A DNA stretch of 64,000 bases from Leptospira tipperaryensis (lineage in GTDB: Bacteria; Spirochaetota; Leptospiria; Leptospirales; Leptospiraceae): positions 124,001 to 188,000 of the forward strand of contig NZ_CP015218.1 of the NCBI RefSeq assembly GCF_001729245.1, in the 5' to 3' direction. The position numbers and the translations under genes are program-made. Below the pieces are notes generated by a model. That model worked only from the letters and a program-made list of their open reading frames with translations. It was not told the DNA's origin and searched no databases. This document shows positions 63,586-64,000 of the stretch, piece after piece (within the stretch, counting starts at the first letter, position 1; every line of letters starts with the position of its first letter).

Positions 63586-64000
63586 TTACTCCGTTTCTGC
63601 GGTCAGTTCTTGCACTCGATTCTTACCTAAGAACCAATAGTAGAGAGTAGGAACCGCAAATCGACTGAGAATCGTCGCAGCAATTTCTCCGAAGATCAAG
63701 GAGACCGCGAGTCCTTGAAAGATCGGATCCAAGAGCATGATCGCACTTCCTACGACGACCGCGGACGCAGTCAGAAGCATCGGACGAAATCGAACGACAC
63801 CCGCGTCGATCACGGCTTGTTTGAGAGGTTTTCCAAAACGAATTTCAGATTCGATAAAGTCCACGAGAATGATCGAGTTTCGAACGATGATTCCCGCGCC
63901 GGCGATAAAACCGATCATCGAAGTCGCGGTAAAATACGCTCCCGTAAACCAATGTCCCGGCAAAATTCCGATCAAAGAGATCGGGATCGGAGCCATGATG
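63586..64000 (-). CDS. RND efflux permease, C-terminal part
   Basis: The frame is open to the right window edge, so only the last 138 residues or so are seen. The C-terminal membrane helices are clear, with the family motif [20 protein letters not shown], then [20 protein letters not shown] and a final helix region. This is the typical AcrB-like end of a resistance-nodulation-division transporter. The upstream partner genes lie outside the window. Confidence 0.9.
   Translation of the reverse strand, partial: IMAPIPISLIGILPGHWFTGAYFTATSMIGFIAGAGIIVRNSIILVDFIESEIRFGKPLKQAVIDAGVVRFRPMLLTASAVVVGSAIMLLDPIFQGLAVSLIFGEIAATILSRFAVPTLYYWFLGKNRVQELTAETE

Overview
The window reads as a chromosomal segment of a Leptospira, most likely one of the pathogenic-clade species. 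The evidence is the protein content: a DUF1554 lipoprotein, many small lipoproteins with spirochaete-style lipoboxes (SC, AC, QC, FC), 7TM-AraC regulators, a MASE3-type kinase and RsbU/STAS partner switching. Base composition is moderate and coding density is high. No rRNA, tRNA, CRISPR array, insertion sequence or phage gene was seen. The species cannot be fixed from this segment alone.

Layout. 1-3573 is the 3' part of a large surface protein with Ig-like and FG-GAP repeats. 3.6-9.7 kb holds an AraC regulator, a thioesterase, a MuiA-like protein, and a TetR regulator followed by two matching operators and a methyltransferase. 9.7-21 kb holds two chemoreceptor-like proteins and a group of secreted lipoproteins (FG-GAP, YVTN propeller, DUF1554), plus a membrane di-iron hydroxylase. 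21-27 kb holds a flavin reductase-like lipoprotein, a kinase/receiver pair and a hybrid kinase. 27-33 kb holds a CPA2 cation/proton antiporter behind a c-di-AMP (ydaO) riboswitch, a P2-type ATPase and a small heat-shock protein. 33-39 kb holds a soluble LytS-like kinase with its LytTR regulator, a Crp/Fnr regulator and small proteins. 39-46 kb holds cell-wall and secreted proteins (NagZ-like GH3, Vps62/ricin lectin lipoprotein, FecR lipoprotein, GH25 lysozyme, TPM protein). 45.7-47.5 kb is a compact ArsR/SRPBCC/membrane/VOC operon. 48.4-49.2 kb is a degraded metallo-hydrolase/Crp pair joined by a deletion. 49.2-64 kb is a signalling stretch: RHH repressor, diguanylate cyclase, two 7TM-AraC regulators, EAL phosphodiesterase, STAS proteins, a TPR protein and an RsbU phosphatase. 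It ends in a truncated RND efflux gene.

Most notable observations. (1) A very clear ydaO c-di-AMP aptamer at 29835-29943 (minus strand) precedes the antiporter. (2) Two unlinked lipoprotein genes share an upstream element: two 9-bp direct repeats spaced exactly 12 bp, each fitting the LytTR-regulator consensus at 8 of 9 positions. A LytTR regulator is encoded in the same window. (3) Several regulators carry readable operators: TetR (two CTTACTGATCRATCAGTA sites), ArsR (two 18-bp arms over its own start codon) and an RHH protein (palindrome between a perfect -35 and its -10). (4) A strong terminator lies in a 728-bp gene-free gap and may mark a small RNA. (5) A deletion has fused the 5' ends of two divergent genes.

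Most regulators here sit beside the genes they probably control, so much of the regulation can be read locally. Second-messenger input is dense: c-di-AMP sensing, c-di-GMP synthesis and breakdown, and two partner-switching STAS proteins.
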